A stretch of 64,000 bases of DNA from Pedobacter sp. AJM (lineage in GTDB: Bacteria; Bacteroidota; Bacteroidia; Sphingobacteriales; Sphingobacteriaceae): the NCBI RefSeq assembly GCF_002197755.1, contig NZ_NHOT01000013.1, forward strand, positions 50,369-114,368. Direction: 5' to 3'. The translations under genes and the position numbers were made by a program. The notes beneath the pieces were generated by a model. The model made no database searches, had not been told where the DNA came from, and worked only from the letters and a program-made list of their open reading frames with translations. Positions 17,108-27,200 of this stretch are shown piece by piece (within the stretch, counting starts at the first letter, position 1; each line of letters begins with the position of its first letter).

Positions 17108-17674
17108 ATGCTAAGAGAGGAAATTAATAAAGCGTTGGAAGTGCTGAAAAATGGTGGGGTAATTCTTTATCCTACAGATACCATCTGGGGTTTAGGCTGC
17201 GATGCAACTAATCAGGAAGCTGTAGATAAATTACTTAAAATTAAAAACCGCCCGGCAGAAAAAAGCCTGATTGTATTGCTCGATGTGGACAGTAAAATTC
17301 AAAGTTATGTGAAGGAAATTCCGGATGTAGCGTATGATTTGATGGAATACGCTGAAAATCCGCTTACCATTATTTTCTCCGACGCCAAGAATTTAGCAGC
17401 CAATGTCATCAATGCCGATGGCAGTGTGGGTATCCGTATAGTGAAACACGATTTCTGTACCCCATTGCTCCAGCGTTTTCGTAAACCCATTGTTTCCACC
17501 TCTGCCAATTTAAGCGGAAAACCCTCACCAAAATATTTCGACGACATTGATCCTGAAATTTTAATAGCAGTAGATTACGTCGTCGATTTCGAACAGGAAA
17601 ACAGAAGTCACAAGAAGCCATCTACCATTATGAAACTTTCAGCTGGCGGGCAATTTGAATTTATTCGTAAGTAA
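17108..17674 (+). CDS. L-threonylcarbamoyladenylate synthase (Sua5/YciO/YrdC)
   Basis: The enzyme makes threonylcarbamoyl-AMP from threonine, bicarbonate and ATP for the universal t6A37 tRNA modification. The 188-residue protein is the single YrdC-domain form. GGVILYPTDTIWGLGCDA near the start, KIKNRPAEKSLIVLL with the conserved KxR, and FRKPIVSTSANLSGKPSP near the end are the substrate-binding motifs. I started at the ATG at 17108; an in-frame TTG two codons upstream belongs to the -7 promoter box. Confidence 0.92.
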   Translation: MLREEINKALEVLKNGGVILYPTDTIWGLGCDATNQEAVDKLLKIKNRPAEKSLIVLLDVDSKIQSYVKEIPDVAYDLMEYAENPLTIIFSDAKNLAANVINADGSVGIRIVKHDFCTPLLQRFRKPIVSTSANLSGKPSPKYFDDIDPEILIAVDYVVDFEQENRSHKKPSTIMKLSAGGQFEFIRK

Positions 17675-17690
17675 TTTTATTACTTTTGTT

Positions 17691-17698
17691 TTTTTTAT
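17691..17698 (+). promoter_or_regulatory. -7 box upstream of the CCA-adding enzyme gene
   Basis: TACTTTTG matches TAnnTTTG, about 60 bases before the ATG at 17760. No clear -33 element is visible. Confidence 0.4.
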
Positions 17699-17759
17699 CC
17701 TGGTTTTAAAGATTTGTTTCATAACAAACAAATGCTTTTAACAGCTACTATAAATATCC

Positions 17760-19166
17760 ATGCAACAACACTTACAAAATCCAATATTTAAAACCCTTTC
17801 CGCTATAGCCGATCAGTACCATATTGAAGCTTATGTCATTGGAGGTTTTGTTCGTGATCTTTTTCTGAACCGCCCATCTAAAGATATTGATGTTGTAGTG
17901 GTAGGCAGCGGAATAACCTATGCAGAGGCTGTGGCTAAAAAATTGAACACCAAAGTAGCTGTTTTTAAAAATTTCGGTACAGCCAATATTAAGTTCCAGG
18001 ATTTAGAGGTTGAATTTGTGGGTGCGAGGAAAGAATCTTACAGGTCAGAATCACGGAAACCAATAGTGGAAGATGGAACGCTGGAAGATGACCAGCTGCG
18101 TCGTGACTTCACCATTAACGCATTGGCCATTAACCTCAATGCTGCTCATTTTGGCCAATTACTGGATCCCTTTGACGGCTTAACAGATTTAAGAAGTAAA
18201 TTCATCCGCACACCGCTTGATCCTGAAATTACTTTTTCTGATGATCCCTTGAGGATGATGAGGGCAATTCGTTTCGCTTCACAGCTTGATTTCAAAATAG
18301 ATCCGGCGGCATTAAATGCCATCAAAACACAAAAAGAACGGATTGCCATCGTTTCCAAAGAACGGATCACCGATGAGCTGAATAAAATTATTTTATCCGC
18401 CAAACCATCCATCGGGTTTAAACATCTTTTTGATACCGGCCTGTTACAAATCATTTTTCCGCAGATGGCACAGCTGTACGGCGTCGAAATCATCAAAGGC
18501 AAAGGTCATAAGGATAATTTTTACCATACCTTAGAAGTATTGGATAATATCTGTATGTATACCGATGATTTATGGTTACGCTGGGCCGCTATTCTTCACG
18601 ACATTGCCAAACCGGCAACCAAACGTTTTGAGGAAGGCCATGGCTGGACCTTTCACGGGCACGAAGATAAAGGTGCCAGAATGGTTCCGAAAATCTTTGC
18701 GCAACTAAAACTTCCGCTGAATGAAAAAATGAAATTCGTTCAGAAACTCGTTCAGTTACACCTAAGGCCAATTGTGCTGGCACAGGAAACGGTTACAGAT
18801 TCAGCGGTAAGAAGGCTTTTGTTTGATGCCGGCGAAGAAATAGAAAGCTTAATGCTGCTCTGTAATGCCGATGTTACAACCAAAAATGAATACAAAAAAA
18901 CCAAATACAGGAACAACTTTGAGTTAGTTAAACAAAAGCTTAAAGATGTAGAAGAGCGCGATAAAATCCGGAATTGGCAGCCTCCTATCACCGGAAACGA
19001 TATTATGGTTACTTTTGGACTTGATGCCGGCAAAGAAGTGGGCTTGATTAAAAATGCCATTCGCGAAGCTATTCTGGAAGGAGAGATTAAAAATGACTAC
19101 CAGGAAGCATTTGATTTTATGCTGAATCAGGCAAAACAAATGGGATTAAATCCTGTTCTTAAATAA
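17760..19166 (+). CDS. CCA tRNA nucleotidyltransferase with HD domain
   Basis: This class II nucleotidyltransferase adds or repairs the 3' CCA of tRNAs; the 468-residue form has a C-terminal HD phosphohydrolase domain. The head has IGGFVRDLFLNRPSKDIDVV with catalytic Asp42 and Asp44, then RRDFTINALAI and DPLRMMRAIRFASQL. The HD domain shows HDIAKPATK and FHGHEDKGA. Some relatives only add A or CC, or are poly(A) polymerases, and these cannot be fully separated by reading. It is a single gene. Confidence 0.9.
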   Translation: MQQHLQNPIFKTLSAIADQYHIEAYVIGGFVRDLFLNRPSKDIDVVVVGSGITYAEAVAKKLNTKVAVFKNFGTANIKFQDLEVEFVGARKESYRSESRKPIVEDGTLEDDQLRRDFTINALAINLNAAHFGQLLDPFDGLTDLRSKFIRTPLDPEITFSDDPLRMMRAIRFASQLDFKIDPAALNAIKTQKERIAIVSKERITDELNKIILSAKPSIGFKHLFDTGLLQIIFPQMAQLYGVEIIKGKGHKDNFYHTLEVLDNICMYTDDLWLRWAAILHDIAKPATKRFEEGHGWTFHGHEDKGARMVPKIFAQLKLPLNEKMKFVQKLVQLHLRPIVLAQETVTDSAVRRLLFDAGEEIESLMLLCNADVTTKNEYKKTKYRNNFELVKQKLKDVEERDKIRNWQPPITGNDIMVTFGLDAGKEVGLIKNAIREAILEGEIKNDYQEAFDFMLNQAKQMGLNPVLK

Positions 19167-19265
19167 TTTAATTGACCAAATACCATCTTTGAGGTGCTGC
19201 TGAGAAGAGATGATGTTTGTCGTTAATATAATTAATTTTATTTTTACGGTTTCCAAAATATAATA

Positions 19266-19910
19266 ATGGCTATTTATAAGTTTAGAATTACTTTCGAAGA
19301 TTTTGATGATGTGGTGAGAGAGATCGACATTAAATCAAACCAAACATTTGAAGACCTGCACAAGGCTATCCATAAATCTACAGGATACAATGCTGAAAAA
19401 CCTTCTTCATTTTATGTCAGTACAGATAACTGGTTAAAAGGTGACGAAATTGCCTACTTACCCAATGAGAGAAAAAAGGATCGTGTGGTGTTGATGGAAA
19501 ACTCTAAACTAAGTGGCTTTATAGAAGATCCGCATCAGAAATTCTATTACATTTATAATTTTGAACGCCCCTTTGATTTTCATGTGGAACTGGTTAAAAT
19601 CGTTCTGGATGCTGACCCAAATATAGAATATCCATTTTTAGCCAAGAGTTCAGGCGAGGCACCCAAAATATTTGAAAAAAATGCAGTGAGTGTTGATGAT
19701 GCCGAAAATTCGGCCACAGCTGTAGGTGAGTTCGATTTTTTGAACGAATTAAACTTTGTTCCTGAAGATACAGATGAACTCGAAGCGATGGGTGAAATGG
19801 GTATCAATGAGAAAGAACGAGACGATGATGAAGAATCTGAAGATGATGAATTTGGAGATGAATTTTCAGATAATGATCATTTTGAAGATGATACCAAAGA
19901 TGATTATTAA
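19266..19910 (+). CDS. pRiA4b ORF-3-like protein with acidic tail
   Basis: The first 125 residues resemble the plasmid pRiA4b ORF-3-like domain, found in proteins near mobile elements and in many Bacteroidetes chromosomes: YKFRITFEDFDDVVREID, FEDLHKAIHKSTGY, and FYYIYNFERPFDFHVELV. The function is unknown. The last 60 residues are extremely acidic (a run of Asp/Glu after MGINEKERDDDEE), which could bind basic proteins or metals. A terminator follows. No mobile element is visible nearby. Confidence 0.8.
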   Translation: MAIYKFRITFEDFDDVVREIDIKSNQTFEDLHKAIHKSTGYNAEKPSSFYVSTDNWLKGDEIAYLPNERKKDRVVLMENSKLSGFIEDPHQKFYYIYNFERPFDFHVELVKIVLDADPNIEYPFLAKSSGEAPKIFEKNAVSVDDAENSATAVGEFDFLNELNFVPEDTDELEAMGEMGINEKERDDDEESEDDEFGDEFSDNDHFEDDTKDDY

Positions 19911-19933
19911 TTAATACCAACTTATATGCAATT

Positions 19934-19972
19934 ATAAAAGCTGTCAAACATTAAAATTGGCAGCTTTTATTT
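19934..19972 (+). terminator. Intrinsic terminator before miaA
   Basis: ATAAAAGCTGTCAA and TTGGCAGCTTTTAT form a long stem (one G-T pair) followed by TTTTAT. Confidence 0.85.
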
Positions 19973-19986
19973 TATACAAGCTCCTC

Positions 19987-20895
19987 ATGTCTAATTTAAA
20001 AACATTAATTTCCATTGTAGGGCCAACTGCTATTGGCAAAACTGCACTGGCTATTGAACTGGCTAATCATTTTCAAACAGAAATTATTTCTGCAGATTCG
20101 CGACAGTTTTATAAAGAAATGGAAATAGGTACCGCTAAGCCTACTCAAACTGAACTGGCAGCTGCAAAACATCACTTCATAAATTCCCATTCTGTTAATC
20201 AATTATTTAGTACAGGAGATTTTGAAATCGAGGGTTTAAAAGTGCTGGATGAAATTTTTAAAACGCATGATTTAGCCATTATGGTGGGTGGATCTGGATT
20301 ATATGTAAATGCGCTAATTAATGGTCTGGATGAAATGCCGGAAATAGATCTGGCTGTCAGAGATCAACTTAACAATCTTTTCAAAACAGAGGGGATTTCC
20401 CCTATCCGGGAGCAACTCGCAAAACATGATCCTGAATATTATGCCAAAGTTGATCAGCAAAACCCCCAAAGAATGATCCGCGGACTGGAAGTCTTTTTAT
20501 CAACCGGACAAAAACTTTCATCCATGTTATCTGCCACAAAGAAAGAACGGCCTTTTAACATCATCAAAGTAGGTTTAAATACAGAGCGGGCAACCTTATA
20601 CAATCGAATTAATAGCAGAGTGGATAAGATGATGCATGATGGACTGGTAGAAGAAGTGAAATCATTAACTGAATTTAGATCTTATAATGCACTAAACACA
20701 GTGGGTTATAGTGAAATATTTGATTATTTAGATCAAAAGCTGTCAATTGAAGAAGCGGTTTCAAATATTAAACAAAATACACGCAGGTTTGCCAAACGAC
20801 AGCTTACCTGGTTCAGGCGGGATGAGGAAATCAGGTGGTTTGAGCCAAACCAACAGCAAGTGGTCATTAAATATATTGAAAGTGTGATGAAATAA
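19987..20895 (+). CDS. miaA: tRNA dimethylallyltransferase MiaA
   Basis: MiaA transfers a dimethylallyl group to N6 of A37 in tRNAs that read UNN codons. The 302-residue protein shows the P-loop GPTAIGKT at 12-19, SADSRQFYKEMEIGTAKP, HFINSHSVNQLFSTGDFE, VGGSGLYVNAL, and the tRNA-contacting NTVGYSEIFDYL with KRQLTWFRRD at the end. I chose the ATG at 19987 because the P-loop strand begins there; the longer frame to 19957 runs back into the terminator. Confidence 0.95.
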   Translation: MSNLKTLISIVGPTAIGKTALAIELANHFQTEIISADSRQFYKEMEIGTAKPTQTELAAAKHHFINSHSVNQLFSTGDFEIEGLKVLDEIFKTHDLAIMVGGSGLYVNALINGLDEMPEIDLAVRDQLNNLFKTEGISPIREQLAKHDPEYYAKVDQQNPQRMIRGLEVFLSTGQKLSSMLSATKKERPFNIIKVGLNTERATLYNRINSRVDKMMHDGLVEEVKSLTEFRSYNALNTVGYSEIFDYLDQKLSIEEAVSNIKQNTRRFAKRQLTWFRRDEEIRWFEPNQQQVVIKYIESVMK

Positions 20896-20896
20896 A

Positions 20897-20926
20897 AAAG
20901 GGATTTGCTAAATGGCAAACCCCTTT
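20897..20926. terminator. Bidirectional terminator between miaA and the GDSL gene
   Basis: AAAGGG-A-TTTGC pairs with GCAAA-C-CCCTTT (one mismatch), with A- and T-rich flanks. It lies between convergent genes. Confidence 0.7.
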
Positions 20927-20945
20927 AAAATATCTGGATGTAATC

Positions 20946-22232
20946 TTATTTTGAATCCGGAAATTTCACACCTCTGTATTTAGTAATATCAATGTTTGGA
21001 ATGGTTGAACCATATTTCGTATTAATGGCATCAACAAATACATTGGCAATGACAGCATTTCCACGTGGTGTTAAATGGATACCGTCTAAAGAAAAAGCAC
21101 CTCCGGTAATAAATGCAGCATTGATATTAACCCCTTGAACATTAATCCCTGCTTTCACCGTATTGAAATAAGTATAGGTATCGGCAATGGCTAAGCCTTT
21201 GTTATTGGCCAGTGATTTAATAGTACTGTTATAGCTGTTTACATAATCTTTAACCTTTGCCACTTCATCTTTGTCTAACACCCAATTATTAGCTATAGGA
21301 TTTAATGGATGTAAGCCATAGGGTATACTTCCGGTACCTAACAATCCAGCAGTTTGAAAAGGCAATCTGATTAAATCTTCACTGGTTGCAACCCTTACCG
21401 CACCAGCACCTGTTCGAATATATATTGCTGCAGCGGCAGGATTAATGGCTTTGGCAGCAGCCAATAAAGCCGCAGGCATTACCGTATTAAAATAAGGTAC
21501 AGCCGTAACATCCGGAATGGTTGCCACTACACCTTTTTGTCCGCCAGCAGTTAAAATATTAAGCATATTGGTATACAAGAAAGAGAAAGTTGCTTTTTCA
21601 GTAAGCACAGTTGTCGCGTCTGTAGTAACACCACCATTCAGTGCATAACCCAACACATCATTATTACCCAACCATAAAGAGAAAAAAGTATGATTTCTGC
21701 CCTGAATATAAGCTGCATAATTTACTTTACCCACTTGGGCATCCGTAAGCAAACGCTCAAAAAACATATTTGCCGCACTAAAGGTAAATGTCGGATCAAA
21801 AGCTAAATCCAAACGCATTCCTGGAATACCTAAATTTTGAATTTCTCCTGAGTATTTAGCCAGTTTGCCAGCCCCTACATAAGCTGTACCAGTAGTAACC
21901 TGGCTAATGGTCGGACTACCATTGGTTAGTGCCGTTAAACTTGCATAACCAGAGCCATTAGGTTGACTATCACTAAAAAATGGAGAAGTAAAGCTTCCGC
22001 CCCCAACGGTAGCCATTTGGGCTGCCAATAAATTTGGGTAAGCCACTTTCTGGCCTTCTAAATACAAACCACCATCAGCATAGCCAGAGGTTAAGGAATT
22101 ACCTATGGCAATATACTTGCTAAAATTAGCTGTACCTGCTGTTGTTGCAGCTGGTGTTTCAATTTCAGGCTTACAAGATGCTACGAACAATATGGTAGCA
22201 GCAACAAGACTATTGAATATAATTTTTTTCAT
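20946..22232 (-). CDS. SGNH/GDSL-family lipoprotein hydrolase
   Basis: This surface or periplasmic lipoprotein (lipobox FVASC, Cys20) is a predicted esterase or lipase of 428 residues. Block I is IAIGNSLTSGYADGG, with Ser46 as nucleophile and GNSL in place of GDSL; WLGNNDVLGY is block III; DGIHLTPRGNAV carries the Asp-His pair of block V. It starts 11 bp after the FadL-like gene, so both are one operon, which suggests the enzyme releases acyl chains that the porin takes up. The upstream in-frame start at 22250 overlaps the porin gene and lacks a signal. Confidence 0.87.
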   Translation of the reverse strand: MKKIIFNSLVAATILFVASCKPEIETPAATTAGTANFSKYIAIGNSLTSGYADGGLYLEGQKVAYPNLLAAQMATVGGGSFTSPFFSDSQPNGSGYASLTALTNGSPTISQVTTGTAYVGAGKLAKYSGEIQNLGIPGMRLDLAFDPTFTFSAANMFFERLLTDAQVGKVNYAAYIQGRNHTFFSLWLGNNDVLGYALNGGVTTDATTVLTEKATFSFLYTNMLNILTAGGQKGVVATIPDVTAVPYFNTVMPAALLAAAKAINPAAAAIYIRTGAGAVRVATSEDLIRLPFQTAGLLGTGSIPYGLHPLNPIANNWVLDKDEVAKVKDYVNSYNSTIKSLANNKGLAIADTYTYFNTVKAGINVQGVNINAAFITGGAFSLDGIHLTPRGNAVIANVFVDAINTKYGSTIPNIDITKYRGVKFPDSK

Positions 22233-22243
22233 GTTGATATCTC

Positions 22244-23467
22244 CTACCATTTATAAGTTAATGAAAGACCTGGTGCATAAACCAATGTTTTGAACGTACC
22301 ATCTAATCCGGTTTCTTTGTTCTTTTGCTGACGTGATTTAACGTCTTCAAAAAAGAATGATGCATTCAGTTCAAAATGTCTTGTCGGTGCATAACCCACA
22401 CCCGCACTTAAGATATAACGGTCAGCATCCGGTGCTTCCGGTGTAACATAACCATCCTGAACGGGAGAAAATGCATACCCCACTCCTGCACGTAGTGCCA
22501 GTTTTTCTGAAGCCTGGTGGTTAATACCTAATTTAAATGATGATCCGTCACGGTAATTTCTTTCTGAAGGTCTATCTGTTAACTGAGGTGTATTGATTGC
22601 ATAATCAAACGTTAAATCCTGATAAATATGCCATTGTACCCAACTGGCATCGAAGGCCAGAACAGTATTTTTTGATAAAGGCACACCTATACCTAAAGAT
22701 GTAGTAGAAGGTAATGGCAATTCAGCATTAAAAGTATTCCCTGCAGGAAATGCGCCCCTTAATGATTCAGGCACATCAAATGTTGCAGATCCTCCTTCTA
22801 ACTTTGTAATTACCTTTGATTTATGAACGACAGCGAAGGTAATGTTACTTTGCGTTTTAATATATAAACCTGCATTCCATCCATAACCACTACCCGTGCC
22901 TTCTAATGTTGCATGACCAGATCTTCCGTCAGGATAATTTACGGGTAATGCCCTTTGCAGATTTACCTCTCCATGGTTATAAACAAACCCTGCTCCAATA
23001 CCAATGTTTTCTGTAATTTTTACACTTAAGGTCGGCTGGAAATATATGGCCTTTAAATTCAAAGAGGTTAATGCATATCTTCCGGACCAATCGTTACCCC
23101 AATCAACCAAACCACCAAAAGGTGTATAAACGCCCAATCCTAATTTCCATTTATTGGACTTGGGACCCCATACAGCGTAAGCTTCAAAGGGAGGGGCAAT
23201 TTTATTTTTAACGTTTTCCGTGATATTTGATCCCGTTTGTTTAAATGCCGATTTAAATAACAAAGGATTTACGCCGGCAGAAATAGAGTTCTTTTCCAGA
23301 AAAGAAACAGCCCCGGGATTATAAAAGACTGAAGCTTCATCTAAAGCCAATGCAGATCCTGCACCAGCCATACCAATCTGCTTTTGCCCTTGTAAGTTAA
23401 CCTGGAAACCCTGTCCAAACACCCACAGCGGGACAGAAAGTACTACGCTCAATAAAATTTTTTTCAT
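22244..23467 (-). CDS. OmpP1/FadL-type outer-membrane transport protein
   Basis: This is a predicted 14-strand beta-barrel for hydrophobic substrates such as fatty acids. The signal peptide (KKILLSVVLSVPLWVFGQ) is followed by the FadL N-terminal pattern GQKQIGMAGAGSALALDEA and VFYNPGAVSFL. Strands with alternating aromatic residues and a final LVYAPGLSLTYKW strand complete the 407-residue protein. The GDSL hydrolase gene follows immediately. The exact ligand is not defined; some relatives transport toluene or xylene. Confidence 0.9.
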   Translation of the reverse strand: MKKILLSVVLSVPLWVFGQGFQVNLQGQKQIGMAGAGSALALDEASVFYNPGAVSFLEKNSISAGVNPLLFKSAFKQTGSNITENVKNKIAPPFEAYAVWGPKSNKWKLGLGVYTPFGGLVDWGNDWSGRYALTSLNLKAIYFQPTLSVKITENIGIGAGFVYNHGEVNLQRALPVNYPDGRSGHATLEGTGSGYGWNAGLYIKTQSNITFAVVHKSKVITKLEGGSATFDVPESLRGAFPAGNTFNAELPLPSTTSLGIGVPLSKNTVLAFDASWVQWHIYQDLTFDYAINTPQLTDRPSERNYRDGSSFKLGINHQASEKLALRAGVGYAFSPVQDGYVTPEAPDADRYILSAGVGYAPTRHFELNASFFFEDVKSRQQKNKETGLDGTFKTLVYAPGLSLTYKW

Positions 23468-23539
23468 TTTTATATATGGTTATACACAAATATATATTAT
23501 GCTGGCATAGCAAGCAAATATTTAGAATAAGAAATTATA

Positions 23540-23851
23540 TTAAGCCTGCGCAGTTGGTCCGCCAAAGCCCATTGGAAATGGCGGCTCTTCCTGTGTTTTA
23601 ATTCGGCCATTTATGGCTTCAAATTTTTGAATGTTATCATCAAGTGCACTTAATAATCGTTTAGCATGTTCAGGTGTTAAAATAATACGTGATTTCACCT
23701 TCGCTTTAGGAATGCCCGGCATTACCCGGATAAAATCCAGTACAAATTCGGTATTAGAATGTGTGATGATAGCCAGATTAGAGAAAATACCTTCTGCAAT
23801 TTCTTCTGATAGCTCTATATTTAGTTGGTTTTCGTTTTGTTGTTCTTCCAT
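23540..23851 (-). CDS. DUF3467 family protein
   Basis: The 103-residue protein matches DUF3467, a small family of unknown function: NIELSEEIAEGIFSNLAIIT, HSNTEFVLDFIRVMPG, and SRIILTPEHAKRLLSALDDN. Proteins of this family are cytoplasmic and widely conserved in Bacteroidetes. The gene stands between the FadL-like operon and a terminator belonging to the upstream minus-strand gene, so it probably has its own promoter. Confidence 0.85.
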   Translation of the reverse strand: MEEQQNENQLNIELSEEIAEGIFSNLAIITHSNTEFVLDFIRVMPGIPKAKVKSRIILTPEHAKRLLSALDDNIQKFEAINGRIKTQEEPPFPMGFGGPTAQA

Positions 23852-23869
23852 AATAGATCAAAAATAAAA

Positions 23870-23894
23870 AATTCCGCTACTTGATAGCGGAATT
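23870..23894 (-). terminator. Terminator of the small coiled-coil membrane gene
   Basis: AATTCCGCTA and TAGCGGAATT form a perfect 10-bp stem with a 5-nt loop; on the minus strand a T-rich run follows. Confidence 0.88.
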
Positions 23895-23927
23895 AAATGT
23901 AATATTAAAAATAAGTTCTTTTATAAT

Positions 23928-24203
23928 TTATTTCATCATAAAATTAATGAAACCTATTACAGCACCAACAATAGCTAAAAATTGAATAAGTCCAACCAAG
24001 TAAATAAATTTTAAAAGCTCAGATTTTAACTGTAAAATATATTCTTTTGTATTTGCGATATCTTCCTTAGTAGCTAAGGTTTCTCTCTTATTATCAAATT
24101 CAGATCTAACTTCTTCCTTCACAAAAGAAACCAACTGTTTAGCTTCCTGTTCTCCAAGCTTAGCTTTTAAAAGCTGAAAGAGTTGAATTTCTGTTACGCT
24201 CAT
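23928..24203 (-). CDS. Coiled-coil single-helix membrane protein (CCDC90/DUF1640-like)
   Basis: This 91-residue protein starts with an amphipathic helix (VTEIQLFQLLKAKLGEQEA), continues as a coiled coil with the ETLATKEDIANTKE pattern, and ends with one membrane helix (YLVGLIQFLAIVGAVIGF). This layout is like bacterial CCDC90/DUF1640 proteins, often found with toxin-antitoxin-like or phage genes, but no partner is visible here. I used the ATG at 24203; the longer frame adds an unlikely hydrophobic lead from the rpoC terminator region. Confidence 0.75.
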   Translation of the reverse strand: MSVTEIQLFQLLKAKLGEQEAKQLVSFVKEEVRSEFDNKRETLATKEDIANTKEYILQLKSELLKFIYLVGLIQFLAIVGAVIGFINFMMK

Positions 24204-24245
24204 TATTTTATTTTGATATAAAAATAAAAAATCTATTCCAAACAA

Positions 24246-24273
24246 AAAGTCCCCCACTTTTGGTGGAGGACTT
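24246..24273 (-). terminator. Terminator of rpoC
   Basis: AAGTCCcCCAC and GTGGaGGACTT pair around a short loop; on the minus strand a run of Ts follows. It marks the end of the rpl-rpo transcript. Confidence 0.85.
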
Positions 24274-24292
24274 GATTTAAAGTATTTAAATT

Positions 24293-27200
24293 TTAAGCTT
24301 CTACTTCTTCTTGTTTCGAAGCCAATAATTTATCGTATTCTTCCTGAGAACCCACGATGATTCTTTCGTAACCACGTACACCAGTACCTGAAGGGATTAA
24401 GTGACCAACGATCACATTTTCTTTCAAGCCTAACATATTATCGCGTTTACCTGCAATCGCCGCCTCATTTAATACTTTCGTAGTTTCCTGGAACGAAGCC
24501 GCAGAAATGAACGATTTAGTACCCAATGAAGCTCTTGTAATACCCTGTAAGATAGAACTTGCTGTCGCTGGTCTTGCATCTCTAACCGTGATTTGTTTTA
24601 AATCCTTACGTTTCAATTGAGAATTTTCATCTCTTAATCTACGTAATGAAACAATCTGACCTGGTTTGAAATCGTTAGAATCACCTGCATCTTCCACAAC
24701 TTTCTTGTCATACATCGCATCATTTTCGTCAGCAAAATCCCAACGGTCAACGGCATTGTTTTCTAAGAAAATCGTATCACCCGGATCTTCAATGTGAACT
24801 TTTTGCATCATCTGGTGAACAATTACCTCGAAGTGCTTATCATTAATTTTTACCCCTTGTAAACGGTAAACCTCTTGAATACCATTTACTAAGTATTCCT
24901 GAACCGCTGCCGGACCTTTAATAGATAAGATATCCGCTGGAGAAATTGAACCATCAGATAAAGGCATACCCGCTTTCACGAAGTCATTATCCTGTACAAG
25001 GATGTGTTTAGACAATGGAACCAGGTATTTTTTAACTTCACCATCTTTAGATTCGATGGTAATCTCACGGTTACCACGTTTCACGCCACCTAAAGTTACC
25101 ACACCATCAATCTCAGTTACTACAGCTGGGTTTGAAGGATTACGTGCTTCAAATAACTCTGTTACACGAGGCAAACCACCCGTAATATCCCGGGTTTTAC
25201 CAGTAGCACGAGGAATCTTAGCGATAATCTGACCAGTTTGGATGCTTTCACCTTCATCAACTGAAACGTGAGCACCTACCGGAATGTTATAACCTTTGAT
25301 AAATTCACCTTTCTTATCCACAATCTGAACAGAAGGGTTTTTAGTTTTATCACGGGTATCAATAATCACTTTTTCACGGTGACCAGTTTGCTCATCTGAT
25401 TCTTCACGGAAGGTAACACCTTCAATAATGGCATCAAATTGTGCTTTACCGGCAAATTCTGAAAGAATAACCGCGTTGTACGGATCCCATGAACAGATTT
25501 TGTCGCCTTTTGATAACTTATCTCCTTCTTTAACGAATAAGAATGCACCATAAGGAATGTTATTGGTTACAATGATACGTCCGGTTCCTGGTTCAACAAT
25601 TTTGAACTCACCTGAACGACCCAATACCACCTGAACTGTACCATCTTCTGTTTGTGTATCAACAGTACGGATATTTTCGAATTCGATCACACCATCAAAC
25701 TTAGCTACGATGTTTGATTCTGCCGCAATGTTAGATGCAGTACCACCCACGTGGAAAGTACGAAGTGTTAACTGTGTACCCGGCTCACCGATTGATTGTG
25801 CTGCAATTACACCAACTGCCTCACCTCTTTGAACGCGTTTACCAGATGCCAGGTTACGACCATAACATAATGCACAAACACCACGTTTTGCCTCGCAAGT
25901 TAATACTGAACGAATCTCAATACCTTCTAAAGGCGATTCTTCGATCAATTTAGCAACTTCCTCGTTTATATCTTCGCCCGCACCTACTAATAATGTATTA
26001 TCCAGAGGATTATACACATCATGTAATGAAGTACGGCCTAAAATCCTGTCGTATAATGGCTCAACGATATCTTCCTGATCTTTTAAAGCAGTAGTATACA
26101 TACCCCTTAAAGTACCACAATCGTTATCATTCACAATCATATCCTGTGCAACGTCATGTAAACGACGGGTTAAGTAACCCGCATCTGCCGTTTTTAATGC
26201 CGTATCTGCCAAACCTTTACGCGCACCGTGAGTAGAGATAAAATACTCTAATACCGATAAGCCTTCTTTAAAGTTTGATAAGATAGGGTTTTCAATGATA
26301 TCACCACCTGATCCTGATTTCTGAGGTTTCGCCATCAAACCACGCATGCCGCAAAGCTGACGAATCTGCTCTTTCGAACCACGTGCACCTGAATCAAGCA
26401 TCATGTAAACTGAGTTAAAACCTTGGTTATCGGATGATAACTGCGTCATAACAAAAGTAGTTAACCTGTTGTTGATACGGGTCCAGATATCGATAATCTG
26501 GTTGTAACGTTCGTTATTGGTAATGAAACCCATATTATAGTTGTTTCTTACCTCTTCCACTTCAGCAGCTGCCTGTTCTAACAAAGTATGTTTCTCAACC
26601 GGAATGTTTACGTCTTGTAAGTTGAACGATAAACCTCCCTGGAAAGCCATTTTGAAACCTAATTCTTTGATGTCATCCAGGAATTGAGAAGCACGGGCCA
26701 TACCAGTCATTTTAACTACTTCACCGATAATATCTCTTAACGATTTTTTAGTTAATAACTCATTGATATAACCTACTTCTTCAGGAACCAATTGGTTAAA
26801 TAATACCCTACCAACAGTAGTTTCAGTTAATTTATTAACGATGGAACCATCGTTTTGCTTCACATTTACTCTTACTTTAATGAAAGCATGCAGATCCAAT
26901 TCTTTCTCGTTATAAGCGATAATTACTTCTTCCGGAGAATAGAAATTTGAATCCTGACCTTTTACAACCCTGGTTTCATCTGTTCTGCGGCCTTTAGTAA
27001 TATAATAAAGACCCAAAACCATATCCTGAGATGGTACTGTAATTGGCGTACCGTTTGCAGGATTCAAGATGTTATGTGCGGCCAACATTAATACCTGGGC
27101 TTCCAAAATTGCTGCATTACCTAACGGTAAGTGGACAGCCATCTGGTCACCATCAAAATCGGCGTTGAATGCGGTACACACTAACGGGTGTAACTGGATG

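Noticed and set aside
23928..24203. Toxin-antitoxin or phage origin of the small coiled-coil membrane protein
   Set aside because: No partner gene is adjacent; the single gene has its own terminator and does not differ in composition.
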